In this document: one piece after another, positions 1 to 9,464 of the stretch
How positions within the stretch are numbered: position 1 is the stretch's first letter
Layout: every line of letters begins with the position of its first letter
Assembly: GCF_902859875.1 (NCBI RefSeq)
Contig: NZ_CADIKF010000003.1
Span: forward strand, 186,001 to 250,000
Direction of reading: 5' to 3'
Source: Paraburkholderia solisilvae
GTDB taxonomy: Bacteria > Pseudomonadota > Gammaproteobacteria > Burkholderiales > Burkholderiaceae
Length of the DNA stretch: 64,000 bases
Made by a program: the position numbers and the translations under genes
The notes under the pieces: generated by a model
Database searches by the model: none
Told to the model about the DNA's origin: nothing
What the model saw: the letters and a program-made list of their open reading frames with translations, nothing else

Positions 1-23
1 CGCGGCGTCGCGCCGGTGCATCG

Positions 24-2417
24 TCAGTGCAACTGCCGGTAAATCTGTTCGGCGAGCGCCTGCGAAATACCTTCGACGCTCGCCAGATCGTCGACACTCG
101 CCGCCACCACGCCACGCAAGCCGCCAAAGCGCGCCAGCAACCGCTGACGCCGCTTTGCGCCCACCCCTTCGAGTTCCTCGAGACGCGACGTCTGGCGCGT
201 TTTGCCGCGTTTCGCGCGCATCCCGGTAATCGCGAAGCGATGGGCTTCATCGCGAATCTGCGCGACCAGCATCAGCGCCGCGCTTTCCTTGCCGAGTTCG
301 AGCGCCGTGCGGCCGTCCGCGAACACCAGCGTTTCGAGACCGACCTTGCGCCCTTCGCCTTTTGCGACGCCAACCAGCATCGAGAGATCGAGCCCCAGTT
401 CGTTGAACACCTGGCGCGCGATTTCGACCTGTCCCTTGCCGCCGTCGATCAACACGATGTTCGGCAAGGTGCCGCCCGCGGCAATGGGCTCCGCCGCGTC
501 GGGCGTCACGAGCGGGTCCGCCGCCGCATCGGGTTGCAGCGTCTCGGCCTCGTCGGCGGCATTCGCCGCGGCCTGCGCGACCATCTTCTCGTAGCGGCGC
601 GTGAGCACCTGACGCATGGCCGCGTAATCGTCGCCGGGCGTAATGCCGGTGATGTTGTAGCGCCGGTACTCCGACGACTGCATCTTGTGATGGTGATACA
701 CGACGCACGACGCCTGCGTCGCCTCGCCCATCGTATGGCTGATGTCGAAGCACTCGATGCGCAGCTTCGCGAGGTCTTCGAATTCGAGACTGAGCGTGTC
801 GGCCAGCGCGCGCGTACGCGCCTGCTGCGAACCCTGTTCGGACAAGAGACGCGCGAGCGCGAGCCGCGCGTTCTGCTCGGCCATCGCGAGCCATGCGCGC
901 TTCTGGCCTTGCGGCTGGCGCAGCACCGTGACCTTGTGGCCGGCCTGTTCGGTCAGCAGCTCGACGAGTTCGCGGTTCGTGGGCGCGTGACTGACCACCA
1001 GCACCGGCGGAACGCGATTGCCGAGATAATGCTGCGCGATAAACGCCTCGAGCACTTCGGATTCGATGCCCGGTGCGCGCGAGCGTGTAGTGGCGGTGGC
1101 GCCGGCGGCGGCCGCGACGGTGGTGGCGGGGATGTCGGGATCGGCGTGGGCGAACGCGACGTCTGCGTCTGCGCTGTCTGCGCCTGCGGCTTCATCGGCA
1201 TCGGCGCCTGCGGCTTCGGCGGCTTCATCCGCCGCGCCGGCATCTTCTTCGCGATCATCCGCTGCGCTTGCGTCATTCGACGCCGCTGCGTCGAGCGGCA
1301 CGTTGCCGATCAGGTCCGCACGCGCATCGGAGAGCGTGGTCGAATCCGCTCCTTCCTCCGTGCCGCCCGAATCGCGTTGCCCGTTCCCGTCGATCGATCG
1401 CGCCCGCGTCTCTTGCGCATCTCCTGCGCTTCCCACACCGGCGGCGAGCTCGCCGCGCGCGCCCGGCAGGCCATCTCCGTCTCCCGCGGCTTCATCGCCG
1501 AGTCCGCCTTCGTCGATCGTCAACGCGCTCTCGACATGCGCCGGGAAATACGCCTTGTCGCCCAGATGCCGCCCGCCGCGCACCATCGCGAGGTTCACGC
1601 AGACGCGTCCGCCGAGCGCGACCACCGCGAGAATGTCGACGTCGTTGTCGCCGCCCACTTCGATTGCCTGCTGATGCAGCACCGTCGACAGCGAGCTCAT
1701 CTGGTTGCGCACCGCCGCCGCCTGCTCGAATTTCAGCTCGGCCGCGAACGCATGCATCTTCTGCTCGAGCTCCTTCATCACCTCCGACTGGCGGCCGAGC
1801 AGAAAGCGCGACGCGTTCGACACATCGCGTGCGTAGTCCTCCTCGCTGATCGCGCCGACGCACGGCGCGGTACAGCGCCCGATCTGATGCAGCAGGCATG
1901 GGCGCGTGCGATTGTTGAACACCGAGTCTTCGCAGGTGCGCAACTGGAACACGCGCTGCAGGATCTGAATGCTTTCGCGCACCGCCCATGCGCTCGGAAA
2001 CGGCCCGAAGTACTGGTTTTTCTTGTCGACCGCGCCGCGGTAATACGCCATGCGCGGAAACCGATGGCCGGCGAGCTTCAGATACGGGTACGACTTGTCA
2101 TCGCGAAACAGGATGTTGTAGCGCGGCGCCAGCGCCTTGATCAGGTTGTTCTCGAGCAGCAGCGCTTCGGCTTCGGAGCGCGTCGCGGTGGTTTCGATAC
2201 GCGCGATGCGCGTGACCATCATCGCGATACGCGGCGACAGCAGCGTCTTCGTGAAGTAGCTCGACACGCGCTTTTTCAGGTCGCGCGCCTTGCCGACGTA
2301 CAGCACCGCGCCGCTCGCATCGTAGTAGCGGTAAACGCCCGGTAGATGCGGCAATTGCGCGAGCACTTTTTTCGGCTCGAAGACAGGCGGCGTGTCGGAA
2401 GCGTCGGTATGGGTCAT
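24..2417 (-). CDS. uvrC: UvrABC excinuclease subunit C
   Basis: UvrC makes both incisions around bulky DNA lesions in nucleotide excision repair. A GIY-YIG nuclease domain lies near residues 25-100 ([19 protein letters not shown]). A UVR segment follows near residue 235, then the RNase H-like UvrC core ([17 protein letters not shown]), and a C-terminal helix-hairpin-helix region ([13 protein letters not shown]). I chose the ATG at 2417 because the conserved nuclease domain starts about 20 residues after it; an in-frame start at 2531 would add 38 unconserved residues. At 797 residues it is well above the usual roughly 610. The excess is an acidic Ala/Asp/Gly-rich insert at about residues 301-446, plus a smaller Ala-rich insert near 616-646. 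Family assignment is certain; the role of the inserts is unknown. Confidence 0.96.
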   Translation of the reverse strand: MTHTDASDTPPVFEPKKVLAQLPHLPGVYRYYDASGAVLYVGKARDLKKRVSSYFTKTLLSPRIAMMVTRIARIETTATRSEAEALLLENNLIKALAPRYNILFRDDKSYPYLKLAGHRFPRMAYYRGAVDKKNQYFGPFPSAWAVRESIQILQRVFQLRTCEDSVFNNRTRPCLLHQIGRCTAPCVGAISEEDYARDVSNASRFLLGRQSEVMKELEQKMHAFAAELKFEQAAAVRNQMSSLSTVLHQQAIEVGGDNDVDILAVVALGGRVCVNLAMVRGGRHLGDKAYFPAHVESALTIDEGGLGDEAAGDGDGLPGARGELAAGVGSAGDAQETRARSIDGNGQRDSGGTEEGADSTTLSDARADLIGNVPLDAAASNDASAADDREEDAGAADEAAEAAGADADEAAGADSADADVAFAHADPDIPATTVAAAAGATATTRSRAPGIESEVLEAFIAQHYLGNRVPPVLVVSHAPTNRELVELLTEQAGHKVTVLRQPQGQKRAWLAMAEQNARLALARLLSEQGSQQARTRALADTLSLEFEDLAKLRIECFDISHTMGEATQASCVVYHHHKMQSSEYRRYNITGITPGDDYAAMRQVLTRRYEKMVAQAAANAADEAETLQPDAAADPLVTPDAAEPIAAGGTLPNIVLIDGGKGQVEIARQVFNELGLDLSMLVGVAKGEGRKVGLETLVFADGRTALELGKESAALMLVAQIRDEAHRFAITGMRAKRGKTRQTSRLEELEGVGAKRRQRLLARFGGLRGVVAASVDDLASVEGISQALAEQIYRQLH

Positions 2418-2644
2418 GCAGAATCGGACGGATTGCCGCGCGGGCAGCGATAAAAACAGGCGATCGCAGCAGATCGGGCCGGTCTGGAGTCGGTCTGGGT
2501 TCGAAAGATGCGTCAAACCGGACGGCTTCAAACTCGGTGGCTCTGGCGCCGGCTGCTTTAAAATCGCCAGTTTAGAGCATTCCGCCCCCGTCGCGCCCGC
2601 ATCCGCTTGACGCTCGCAGCAGGTTCGCGCAATACATTCGCGAA

Positions 2645-4024
2645 ATGCGTTCCGCCCGACGCCCGCCTGTTACCGCTTTTTCCGTTATCACGGCCGCCAT
2701 TGTCATGTCCGCTGCTGCCTGCTCCGCCGTCCGCCCATCCGCGCACTCGCCTCGCCGGGCCCACCCGCCGCGCGTGTTGCAACCGCATCGGCGATCGCAG
2801 CACGCGCAGCAGGCACAGCCACCGCAGCCCGGCGCGCAACGCGAGCCCTCGGCCGCGCCGGACAGCGCGATCGCCTGCGATATCTTTTGCGCGGTGGTCG
2901 ACAACTTCGGCGATATCGGCGTGTGCTGGCGCCTCGCGCGCCAGCTTGCGGCCGAACACGGCTGGCAGGTGCGCGTGCTGGTCGACGATCTGCGCGCGTT
3001 TCATGCGCTCTGCCCGGCCGTCGATACCGCGCGCGCGCGCCAGACCGTGCAAGGAATCGTCGTCGAGCACTGGCACGAGCCGACGCATGCCGGCGAGACG
3101 CTCGAGGTGGCGGACGTCGTGATCGAGGCGTTCGCGTGCGAACTGCCGCCGGTCTACGTCGCCGCGATGGCGCGCCGCGCGAGCACACCGGTGTGGTTCA
3201 ACCTCGAATACCTGAGCGCGGAAGACTGGGTGACGGATTTTCATCTGCGGCCGTCGCCGCATCCGCGTTACCCGCTCGTGAAGACGTTTTTCTTTCCCGG
3301 GCTCGCGCCCGGCACCGGCGGCGTGCTGAAGGAGCACGATCTGGACGCGCAACGGGCCGCGTTCGAACAGTCGCAGGACGCGCGCGCCGCGTGGTGGCGC
3401 GACACGGTCGGCGTCCCGCCGCCGGCCGCCGGCACGACCGTGATTTCGCTCTTCGCGTACGAAAACCCCGCCGTCGATGCGCTGCTCGAAGCGTGGCGCG
3501 ACTCGGCCGGACCGGTCGTGCTGCTGGTCCCCGAAGGACGCATCTCCGGCGCGCTCGCGCGCTGCTTCGGTTTGCCATCGTTCGCGGCCGGCACGCATGC
3601 CGAACGCGGCAGCCTCACCGCGCATGCGCTCGCGTTCACCGATCAGCCCGGCTACGACCGTCTGCTGTGGGCCAGCGACCTCAACTTCGTGCGCGGCGAA
3701 GATTCGTTCGTACGCGCGCAGTGGGCCGCGCGCCCGTTCGTCTGGCATATCTACCCGCAAGCGGACGACGCGCATCTACCGAAACTCGACGCCGCGCTCA
3801 CGCATTACGCGGCCTCGCTACCGTTCGCCGCGCGCGACGCGCTCACGCGTTTCTGGCACGCATGGAATGGCGCCGGCGCGCCCGATTGGCACGCGCTCTG
3901 GACCGATTTTGCGGTTCATCTGCCGGCCTTCAGGGCACGCGCGAATGGATGGGCGCACGAACTCGCGCGCGCCGGCGACCTCGCCGGAAATCTGGCCAGA
4001 TTCGCAAAATCTCAGTTAAAATAA
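2645..4024 (+). CDS. earP: EF-P arginine rhamnosyltransferase EarP
   Basis: EarP transfers rhamnose from dTDP-rhamnose to Arg32 of elongation factor P, which helps ribosomes pass polyproline stretches. The family signature [20 protein letters not shown] starts near residue 78, and the conserved [11 protein letters not shown] and FPG segments follow. The target gene efp lies 58 bases downstream, as in other bacteria with this system. Known EarP proteins begin almost directly at the signature, so the first 75 or so residues (Pro/Arg/His/Gln-rich, with a short hydrophobic stretch at 12-24) are unusual. The true start may be the ATG at 2705 or the GTG at 2774. No clear ribosome binding site decides this. 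Function is secure; the start is not. Confidence 0.92.
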   Translation: MRSARRPPVTAFSVITAAIVMSAAACSAVRPSAHSPRRAHPPRVLQPHRRSQHAQQAQPPQPGAQREPSAAPDSAIACDIFCAVVDNFGDIGVCWRLARQLAAEHGWQVRVLVDDLRAFHALCPAVDTARARQTVQGIVVEHWHEPTHAGETLEVADVVIEAFACELPPVYVAAMARRASTPVWFNLEYLSAEDWVTDFHLRPSPHPRYPLVKTFFFPGLAPGTGGVLKEHDLDAQRAAFEQSQDARAAWWRDTVGVPPPAAGTTVISLFAYENPAVDALLEAWRDSAGPVVLLVPEGRISGALARCFGLPSFAAGTHAERGSLTAHALAFTDQPGYDRLLWASDLNFVRGEDSFVRAQWAARPFVWHIYPQADDAHLPKLDAALTHYAASLPFAARDALTRFWHAWNGAGAPDWHALWTDFAVHLPAFRARANGWAHELARAGDLAGNLARFAKSQLK

Positions 4025-4033
4025 GCGGTTAGC

Positions 4034-4048
4034 CAACGGCCGCCGTTG
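4034..4048. promoter_or_regulatory. 15-bp palindrome between earP and efp
   Basis: CAACGGC and GCCGTTG flank a single C in the 58-base earP-efp gap, 35 bases before the efp start. It could be an operator or a small hairpin. No function is known to me. Confidence 0.25.
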
Positions 4049-4082
4049 CAGACGCGGCATCTATTTTGTACAGGACAGTTTT

Positions 4083-4640
4083 ATGAAGATCGCTCAGGAA
4101 CTCCGCACCGGCAATGTCGTGATGATCGGCAATGACGCCATGGTCGTGCAGAAGGCGGAATACAACAAATCGGGCCGTAACTCGGCCGTCGTCAAGATGA
4201 AGTTCAAGAATCTGCTGACGGGCGCAGGCATGGAAACGGTCTACAAGGCCGACGACAAGTTCGACGTGGTCGTGCTCGATCGCAAGGAAGTCACGTACTC
4301 GTACTTCGCGGACCCGATGTATGTGTTCATGGACGCGGACTACAACCAGTTCGAAGTCGAAGCGGAAATGATGGGCGATGCGCTGAACTACCTCGAAGAC
4401 GGCATGACCTGCGAAGTGGTGTTCTACAACGACAAGGCGATCTCGGTCGAACTGCCGACCACGCTGGTCCGCGAAATCATCTACACGGAGCCGGCGGTCA
4501 AGGGCGACACGTCGTCGGGCAAGGTGCTGAAGAATGCGAAGCTGAACACCGGCTTCGAACTGCAGGTGCCGCTTTTCTGCAACATCGGCGACAAGATTGA
4601 AATCGATACCCGCACGCACGAGTATCGCAGCCGCGCGTAA
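4083..4640 (+). CDS. efp: Elongation factor P, arginine-32 type
   Basis: EF-P binds between the P and E sites of stalled ribosomes and promotes peptide bond formation at consecutive prolines. The protein is 185 residues, normal for the family, with the KOW-like N-terminal domain and two OB domains. The modification loop reads NKSGRNS, placing arginine at position 32. This is the rhamnosylated type modified by EarP, not the lysine type modified by EpmA/EpmB. The adjacent earP supports this. An intrinsic terminator follows the gene, so earP-efp probably form a transcription unit. Confidence 0.98.
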   Translation: MKIAQELRTGNVVMIGNDAMVVQKAEYNKSGRNSAVVKMKFKNLLTGAGMETVYKADDKFDVVVLDRKEVTYSYFADPMYVFMDADYNQFEVEAEMMGDALNYLEDGMTCEVVFYNDKAISVELPTTLVREIIYTEPAVKGDTSSGKVLKNAKLNTGFELQVPLFCNIGDKIEIDTRTHEYRSRA

Positions 4641-4693
4641 GGAAAGCGCAGGCTTCACTCAAAAGCCGCGCCGCGCCTCGGCCGGCTCCCGCG

Positions 4694-4725
4694 AAAGCGC
4701 CCTTTTTGGGCGCTTTTTCTTTTTT
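4694..4725 (+). terminator. Intrinsic terminator after efp
   Basis: A 9-bp stem AAAGCGCCC / GGGCGCTTT around a TTTTT loop runs into a T-rich tract. It sits 54 bases after the efp stop. In the rest of the 4641-4941 gap I see only the likely promoter region of the next small gene, with no clear -35/-10 pair. Confidence 0.85.
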
Positions 4726-4941
4726 CCCCGACCGTGTATGGTGGTGGAAATCTTTACCGGAATTCTATGCAAATTTGCGCACGACAAGACGGGCAAAGCC
4801 TGCCCGCCCAAACGTCAGCGCATTGATTCAACAGCACATTGTTGATCTGGCACGTACTCTGCTTGCCCGCATGGAACCCGCTCAGGTTTCAGTCTGAGGC
4901 CGGAACCGAAGCGGTTGTCCATTGAACAGGGAGGTGTGCCA

Positions 4942-5148
4942 GTGAACAACGACATTGCCGAAGGCAAGTGGAAGCAGATGCTGGGTAAGGCGAAGACCGC
5001 GTGGGGCGAACTGACCGACGACGAACTGACCAAGGCGGAAGGCCGGGCGGACAAGCTGGCCGGGCTGATTCAGGAACGTTACGGCAAGACCCGTGAGGAA
5101 GCGGTACGCGAAGTGCAACGCTTTTTCGACGCGAACCGGAACCTGTAG
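4942..5148 (+). CDS. CsbD-like stress-response protein
   Basis: A 68-residue, highly charged, soluble protein with the CsbD pattern: NNDIAEGKWKQMLGKAK near the start, then a second helix ending in RFFDANR. CsbD proteins are abundant under general stress in many bacteria, but their biochemical role is unknown. I chose the GTG at 4942 because GGGAGG lies about 8 bases upstream and homologues begin at this point. A TTG at 4915 would add nine residues. It stands alone between the efp terminator and a sigma-54 regulator. Confidence 0.85.
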   Translation: MNNDIAEGKWKQMLGKAKTAWGELTDDELTKAEGRADKLAGLIQERYGKTREEAVREVQRFFDANRNL

Positions 5149-5324
5149 TCAGGTTTTATGCAGCACCGTGCGCGTGGGTTCGCGCACAGGGCCGCCAGAC
5201 AAGCGACGCGGATGCACGCGTGTCCGACCGGACCACAGGGTTTTCTGTCCGGACACCGTCGCCGCCGCGCGGCCGAGTTTGCCCCGCCTCGCGCGGGTGT
5301 GTCAGATGGCGACGCGCAACAGCA

Positions 5325-5388
5325 GGGACGTAGCAACAGGGATGTAGCAGCAGGCACGTAACAGCAAGAGCAAGGACGTAACACGCAG
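5325..5388. repeat. Imperfect 14-nt direct repeats upstream of the sigma-54 regulator
   Basis: Three contiguous units, GGGACGTAGCAACA, GGGATGTAGCAGCA and GGCACGTAACAGCA, start at 5325, 5339 and 5353. A fourth, GGACGTAACACGCA, starts at 5374 after a 7-base gap. The array lies about 160-220 bases before the regulator start, a usual distance for upstream activator sites. The rest of 5149-5545 shows no gene and no clear -24/-12 or -35/-10 promoter. A role in autoregulation is inference. Confidence 0.55.
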
Positions 5389-5545
5389 GGTTCAAGAGCG
5401 TTTGTGGAGACAACAGGATCAAAAGATATGCGTCGAACCGTCGTGCCGGAAATTCGTCCGGCAGCACCCATCCGATATCGTGCCCGCAGGCGGCCGGACA
5501 GCCGGCGCCGCGGGTTTTCGTCCATTTGAAAAAATTGCGCTCGTT

Positions 5546-6928
5546 ATGCCACATGCCCTGATTGTCGAAGACGATCCCAACAGCCTGTCCGGCCTGTCGG
5601 CGATCCTCGCCGCCGACGGTTTTTCGGTGGACACCGCGATCACGCTCGCTGAAGCGCGCGCCGCGTTGACGCGCTTCATCCCGGACGTCGTGCTGGTCGA
5701 TCTGAATCTGCCGGACGGCAGCGGCCTCGATCTGCTGCAGCATCTGCCGCTGCAGCCGCCCGGCGGTGCGCTGCCGGTGATCGTGATGACCGGCAACGCG
5801 ACGGTCGAGAGCGCGATTGAAGGATTGCGGCATGGCATCTGGGACTATCTGCTCAAACCGGTCAATATTCCGCGCCTGCGCAGCCTGCTCGCGCGCATTC
5901 CGCGTCCGTACGAACTGACGGAAGAAGTGCAGACGCTGCGCGCGAAGCTGCGCCAGATGGGCCGCTTCGGGCCGATGATCGGCCGCAGCGGCGCGATCCA
6001 GCATATCTACGACACCATCGAACATGTCGCGCCGACCGAGGCGGCCGTGCTGATTTCCGGCGAAGCCGGCACCGGCAAGGAAGTCGCGGCGCGCACGCTG
6101 CATGAGATGAGCCGGCGCCGCAAGGGGCCGTTTATCGTATTCGATTGCCGCGCGGCGGCGGCCGTCGGCGGCGGACGGCCGCTCGACAGCCTGCTGTTCG
6201 GCCATGAACGCGGCGCGTTCAGCGGCGCCGAGCAGCGTGAGCCGGGCCTCTTCGAACAGGCGAGCAGCGGCACGCTCTTTATCGACGAAATCGCGCTGCT
6301 GCCGCGTCCGCAGCAGGAAGCGCTGTTGCGCGCGCTCGATTCACAAACGTTCATGCGCGTCGGCGGCACCCACCAGGTGGTCACCGATTTCCGGCTGATC
6401 GCATCGACCCGCAAAGTGCCGCGCGCCGCGGTCGCGGACGGTTCGCTGCATGAAGACCTCGGCCTGCGTCTCGAAGCCGCCGCGCTGTCGCTGCCGCCGC
6501 TGCGCGAGCGCGGCGACGACCCGGCGCTGTTCGCCGAGTCGCTGATCGACGAATTGAATCGCGAAGCGAACGCGCGCGGTGTCGCCGACGCGACAAAGCT
6601 GATCGCGCCGAATTTCCTGCGCGAGTGTCTCGCGTACGAGTGGCCGGGCAATGTGCGCGAATTGCAGGAGCGCGTGCGCCGCGCATATCAGGCGTCGGGC
6701 GATGTGCTCGAGACGCTGCGCGCCGACGAAGCGCACGGCATCGGCGGCCGCGATCTGAACGGCGGCCGTGTGCAGGTCACCGTCGGCACGCCGCTCGCGG
6801 ATGTCGAGGAAATGCTGATTCGCGCGACGCTGGACGCGGTCGGCGGCACGCGGCACCGCGCCGCGTCGCTGCTCGGCATCAGTCCGAAGACGCTGTACAA
6901 CAAGCTGCAGCGGATGCGGTTGAACTGA
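5546..6928 (+). CDS. Sigma-54-dependent response regulator (NtrC/AtoC type)
   Basis: A 460-residue activator with three domains. An N-terminal receiver (acidic pair at 9-10, phosphoacceptor Asp52 in LVDLNLPD, conserved MTGN and LLKPV) is followed by an AAA+ sigma-54 interaction domain (Walker A GEAGTGKE, Walker B TLFIDEI, LPPLRERGDDP). A Fis-type helix-turn-helix ends the protein (RAASLLGISPKTLYNKL). The sigma-54 contact loop reads GAFSGA rather than GAFTGA. The ATG at 5546 was chosen because the receiver starts right after it; the open frame extends 48 codons upstream without family similarity. No histidine kinase is encoded next to it, so its signal and targets cannot be named. A bidirectional terminator separates it from nagZ. 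Confidence 0.9.
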   Translation: MPHALIVEDDPNSLSGLSAILAADGFSVDTAITLAEARAALTRFIPDVVLVDLNLPDGSGLDLLQHLPLQPPGGALPVIVMTGNATVESAIEGLRHGIWDYLLKPVNIPRLRSLLARIPRPYELTEEVQTLRAKLRQMGRFGPMIGRSGAIQHIYDTIEHVAPTEAAVLISGEAGTGKEVAARTLHEMSRRRKGPFIVFDCRAAAAVGGGRPLDSLLFGHERGAFSGAEQREPGLFEQASSGTLFIDEIALLPRPQQEALLRALDSQTFMRVGGTHQVVTDFRLIASTRKVPRAAVADGSLHEDLGLRLEAAALSLPPLRERGDDPALFAESLIDELNREANARGVADATKLIAPNFLRECLAYEWPGNVRELQERVRRAYQASGDVLETLRADEAHGIGGRDLNGGRVQVTVGTPLADVEEMLIRATLDAVGGTRHRAASLLGISPKTLYNKLQRMRLN

Positions 6929-6979
6929 CGGATGACGGACGGTCGCGGCAAAAACGCGATTGCCCGCAGTTGAATGAAA

Positions 6980-7015
6980 AACGCGCACGCCGACCTGGCG
7001 TGCGCGTTCCTTTTT
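6980..7015. terminator. Bidirectional terminator between the regulator and nagZ
   Basis: A perfect 12-bp stem, AACGCGCACGCC / GGCGTGCGCGTT, has a 5-base loop. It is followed by T's on the plus strand and preceded by an A-run that gives a U-tract on the minus strand. It lies between convergent genes and can end both transcripts. Confidence 0.88.
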
Positions 7016-7149
7016 GGGTATGCGCATTTTCGCTGGATTTGCCGCGCTTCGATTGAAGGCTCGCGACCGCGCGCATTCCGGCATCGCCGCCCCGGGCGGC
7101 GCGGCATAGGCAAAATCGAACGCGCGTCGCTCAGGTGCTGCGCTCAGCG

Positions 7150-8178
7150 TCACTCAAACGCGTCGCGCAACAACGCTTGCGCCTGCCGATACTCGGGCTC
7201 CTCGATCAGCTTGCTCCACGTCGGCGCCTTGCCGCGCGGCCGCATGCGCCTGATGCGCCGGCGCGATGCCTTCGACGGCTTGAAACGCAGCGCGTCGAGC
7301 ACCTTGCCCGCCTCTTCCGGCTGATTGCAGATCAGCACCATATCGCAGCCCGCTTCGAGCGCGGCGGTCGCGGCCTCGGTCAGCGTGCCGCCCTGGCGCG
7401 CGGCCTCCATCGACAGATCGTCGCTGAAGATCGCGCCGTTGAAACCGAGCGCGCCGCGCAGAATGTCCTGCAGCCAGATGCGCGAAAAACCGGCCGGTTT
7501 CGGATCGACGAGCGGATAGATCACGTGCGCGGGAATCACCGACGCGAGCGACATGCCGAGCCAATCGTACGGCGCGGCGTCTTCAGCGAGGATCTCGTCG
7601 AGCGCGCGCTCGTCGACCGGCACTGCGATATGAGAATCGGCCCGGGCAAAGCCGTGCCCCGGAAAATGCTTGCCGCAGTTCGCCATGCCGGCAAGCGCGA
7701 GCCCGTGATTCAGGCTCTTCGCGAGCATCGTCACGACGCGCGGGTCGCGGTGGAACGCGCGGTCGCCGATCACCTGCGAGTGACCGTAGTTCAGGTCCAG
7801 CACCGGCGTGAAGCTCATGTCGATACCGCATGCGCGCAGTTCGGCCGCGAGGATATAGCCGACCGCCGTCGCGACCTGAGTCGCGTGCAGCACGTCGTCG
7901 TTCCAGAGCGCGCCGAGCTTGCCCATCGACGGCAGCACCGTGAAGCCGTCGGTGCGAAAACGCTGCACGCGGCCGCCTTCGTGATCGACCGCGATCAGCA
8001 GGTCGTCGCGCACGTCGCGGATCGCGTCGGTAAGCGCGATCAGTTGCGCGCGGCTTTCGAAGTGCCGCGCAAACAGAATCACGCCGCCCGTCATCGGATG
8101 AGCGAGGCGGCGCTTGTCGGCCGCGTTGAGCGTCTTGCCGACGACGTCGAGCATGACCGGTCCAGGAGAGGTTTTCAT
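7150..8178 (-). CDS. nagZ: Beta-N-acetylhexosaminidase NagZ
   Basis: NagZ is a cytoplasmic family 3 glycosidase that removes N-acetylglucosamine from GlcNAc-anhydromuropeptides during peptidoglycan recycling. This yields the anhydroMurNAc-peptides that signal to ampC-type regulators where present. The 342-residue protein shows the family motifs: VDHEGGRVQRF, the substrate-binding GKHFPGHG followed by DSHIAVP, and FSDDLSMEA. It is the last gene of the minus-strand run that starts at lepA; acpS precedes it by 96 bases. Confidence 0.96.
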   Translation of the reverse strand: MKTSPGPVMLDVVGKTLNAADKRRLAHPMTGGVILFARHFESRAQLIALTDAIRDVRDDLLIAVDHEGGRVQRFRTDGFTVLPSMGKLGALWNDDVLHATQVATAVGYILAAELRACGIDMSFTPVLDLNYGHSQVIGDRAFHRDPRVVTMLAKSLNHGLALAGMANCGKHFPGHGFARADSHIAVPVDERALDEILAEDAAPYDWLGMSLASVIPAHVIYPLVDPKPAGFSRIWLQDILRGALGFNGAIFSDDLSMEAARQGGTLTEAATAALEAGCDMVLICNQPEEAGKVLDALRFKPSKASRRRIRRMRPRGKAPTWSKLIEEPEYRQAQALLRDAFE

Positions 8179-8274
8179 CGAACGGAGGAAGAAGAAAGAG
8201 AGAGGTGGGCGGCGCGGCCCGTGCAGCGCGCCGCGACCGGGAAATTCAGACAGGGTGAATGATGAGACGGGCGG

Positions 8275-8685
8275 CTAATTGCTGGTCTCCGCGCCGGTTT
8301 CAGCGATCACGAACGACACCGCATAGTCGCGCTCATCGGAAAGTGTCACGCGCGCGGTGATGCCGCGCGCGGCAAGCCAGTCGGCCAGTTCGCCGGACGC
8401 GACCACATAGGGCTTGCCGCCGGCTTCATTGAGTGTCTGCAGCGCACGCCACGTCATCGGCCAGTGCATGCCGAGGCCGATCGCTTTCGAGAACGCTTCC
8501 TTGACGGAGAAACGCGTCGCGAGAAACGCGAGACCGCGCACCGCGGAGCGCGCATTACGCGCATGGTAGACACGCAGTTCGTCCGCTCCGAGCACCTTCT
8601 CGGCAAAACGGCCACCAGTGCGTTCCATGACCGCGGCCACGCGGCTCACCTGGACGACGTCGGTGCCGATGCCGTAGATCGCCAT
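8275..8685 (-). CDS. acpS: Holo-ACP synthase
   Basis: AcpS transfers 4'-phosphopantetheine from CoA to Ser37 of acyl carrier protein, activating it for fatty acid synthesis; its substrate acpP is in this window. The 136-residue protein has both magnesium-binding motifs: IGTDVV (Asp9) and [11 protein letters not shown] (Glu63). It starts 14 bases after the pdxJ stop, so the two are probably cotranscribed, a common arrangement in proteobacteria. Confidence 0.97.
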   Translation of the reverse strand: MAIYGIGTDVVQVSRVAAVMERTGGRFAEKVLGADELRVYHARNARSAVRGLAFLATRFSVKEAFSKAIGLGMHWPMTWRALQTLNEAGGKPYVVASGELADWLAARGITARVTLSDERDYAVSFVIAETGAETSN

Positions 8686-8699
8686 GCGGCGCCCGTGCG

Positions 8700-9464
8700 T
8701 CAGGCGCGCGCGGCAAGACGCGCGGCGACCATGATCGCCTTCATCTCGCGCACCGCGTTGTCCCAGCCGGCGAAGATTGCGTGCGCAACGATCGCGTGGC
8801 CGATGTTCAATTCGACGATCCCGTCGATCGCCGCGATCTGCTGCACATTCGTGTAGTGCAGGCCGTGCCCCGCGTTCACCTTGAGCCCCAGCGAACGGCC
8901 AAGCTCGACGCTGCGTACGATGCGTTCATATTCGCGCTGCGCTCCGGCTGCATCGTGCGCTTCCGCGTAACAGCCGGTATGCAGTTCGATCACCGGTGCG
9001 CCGGCTTCGTGCGCGGCGCGAATCTGCTCGTCTTGCGCATCGATGAATAGCGACACGCGCGAACCCGCCTGCGCGAGCTGGCTGCACGCGGCGCGCACCG
9101 CATCGAAACGGCCGGCGACGTCGAGACCGCCCTCGGTCGTCAGCTCCGCGCGCTTTTCCGGCACGAGGCACACGTCGTGCGGCCGCACGTCGCAGGCAAT
9201 ATCGAGCATCTCCGGCGTGACCGCGCATTCGAGGTTCATCCGCGTTTTCAGCTGCGGGCGCAGTGCACGCACGTCGGCATCGATAATATGCCGGCGGTCC
9301 TCGCGCAAATGCAGCGTGATCGCATCGGCGCCCGCGTCTTCGGCGGCCAGCGCCGCGCGGACCGGATCGGGGTACGCCGCGCCGCGCACATTGCGCAGCG
9401 TGGCGACGTGGTCGATATTGACGCCGAGGTCGATCACATTCGGCGACGTGAGAAAGAAGCTCAT
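8700..9464 (-). CDS. pdxJ: Pyridoxine 5'-phosphate synthase
   Basis: PdxJ condenses 1-deoxyxylulose 5-phosphate with 3-amino-2-oxopropyl phosphate, the last ring-forming step of the DXP-dependent vitamin B6 pathway. The 254-residue TIM barrel shows [16 protein letters not shown] at the start, [11 protein letters not shown], and the C-terminal [12 protein letters not shown] and ELNIGHA. The ATG at 9464 overlaps the recO stop by four bases (ATGA), which implies translational coupling. The open frame extends far upstream but without similarity. Confidence 0.97.
   Translation of the reverse strand: MSFFLTSPNVIDLGVNIDHVATLRNVRGAAYPDPVRAALAAEDAGADAITLHLREDRRHIIDADVRALRPQLKTRMNLECAVTPEMLDIACDVRPHDVCLVPEKRAELTTEGGLDVAGRFDAVRAACSQLAQAGSRVSLFIDAQDEQIRAAHEAGAPVIELHTGCYAEAHDAAGAQREYERIVRSVELGRSLGLKVNAGHGLHYTNVQQIAAIDGIVELNIGHAIVAHAIFAGWDNAVREMKAIMVAARLAARA

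Noticed and set aside
27..2345. A 772-codon open frame on the plus strand opposite uvrC
   Set aside because: It mirrors uvrC in a GC-rich genome; the product is Arg/His/Leu-rich without domains, while the minus frame has full UvrC motifs.
2645..2720. EarP as a lipoprotein because of the early hydrophobic run and AAAC
   Set aside because: EarP acts on cytoplasmic EF-P; the hydrophobic stretch is probably upstream of the true start.
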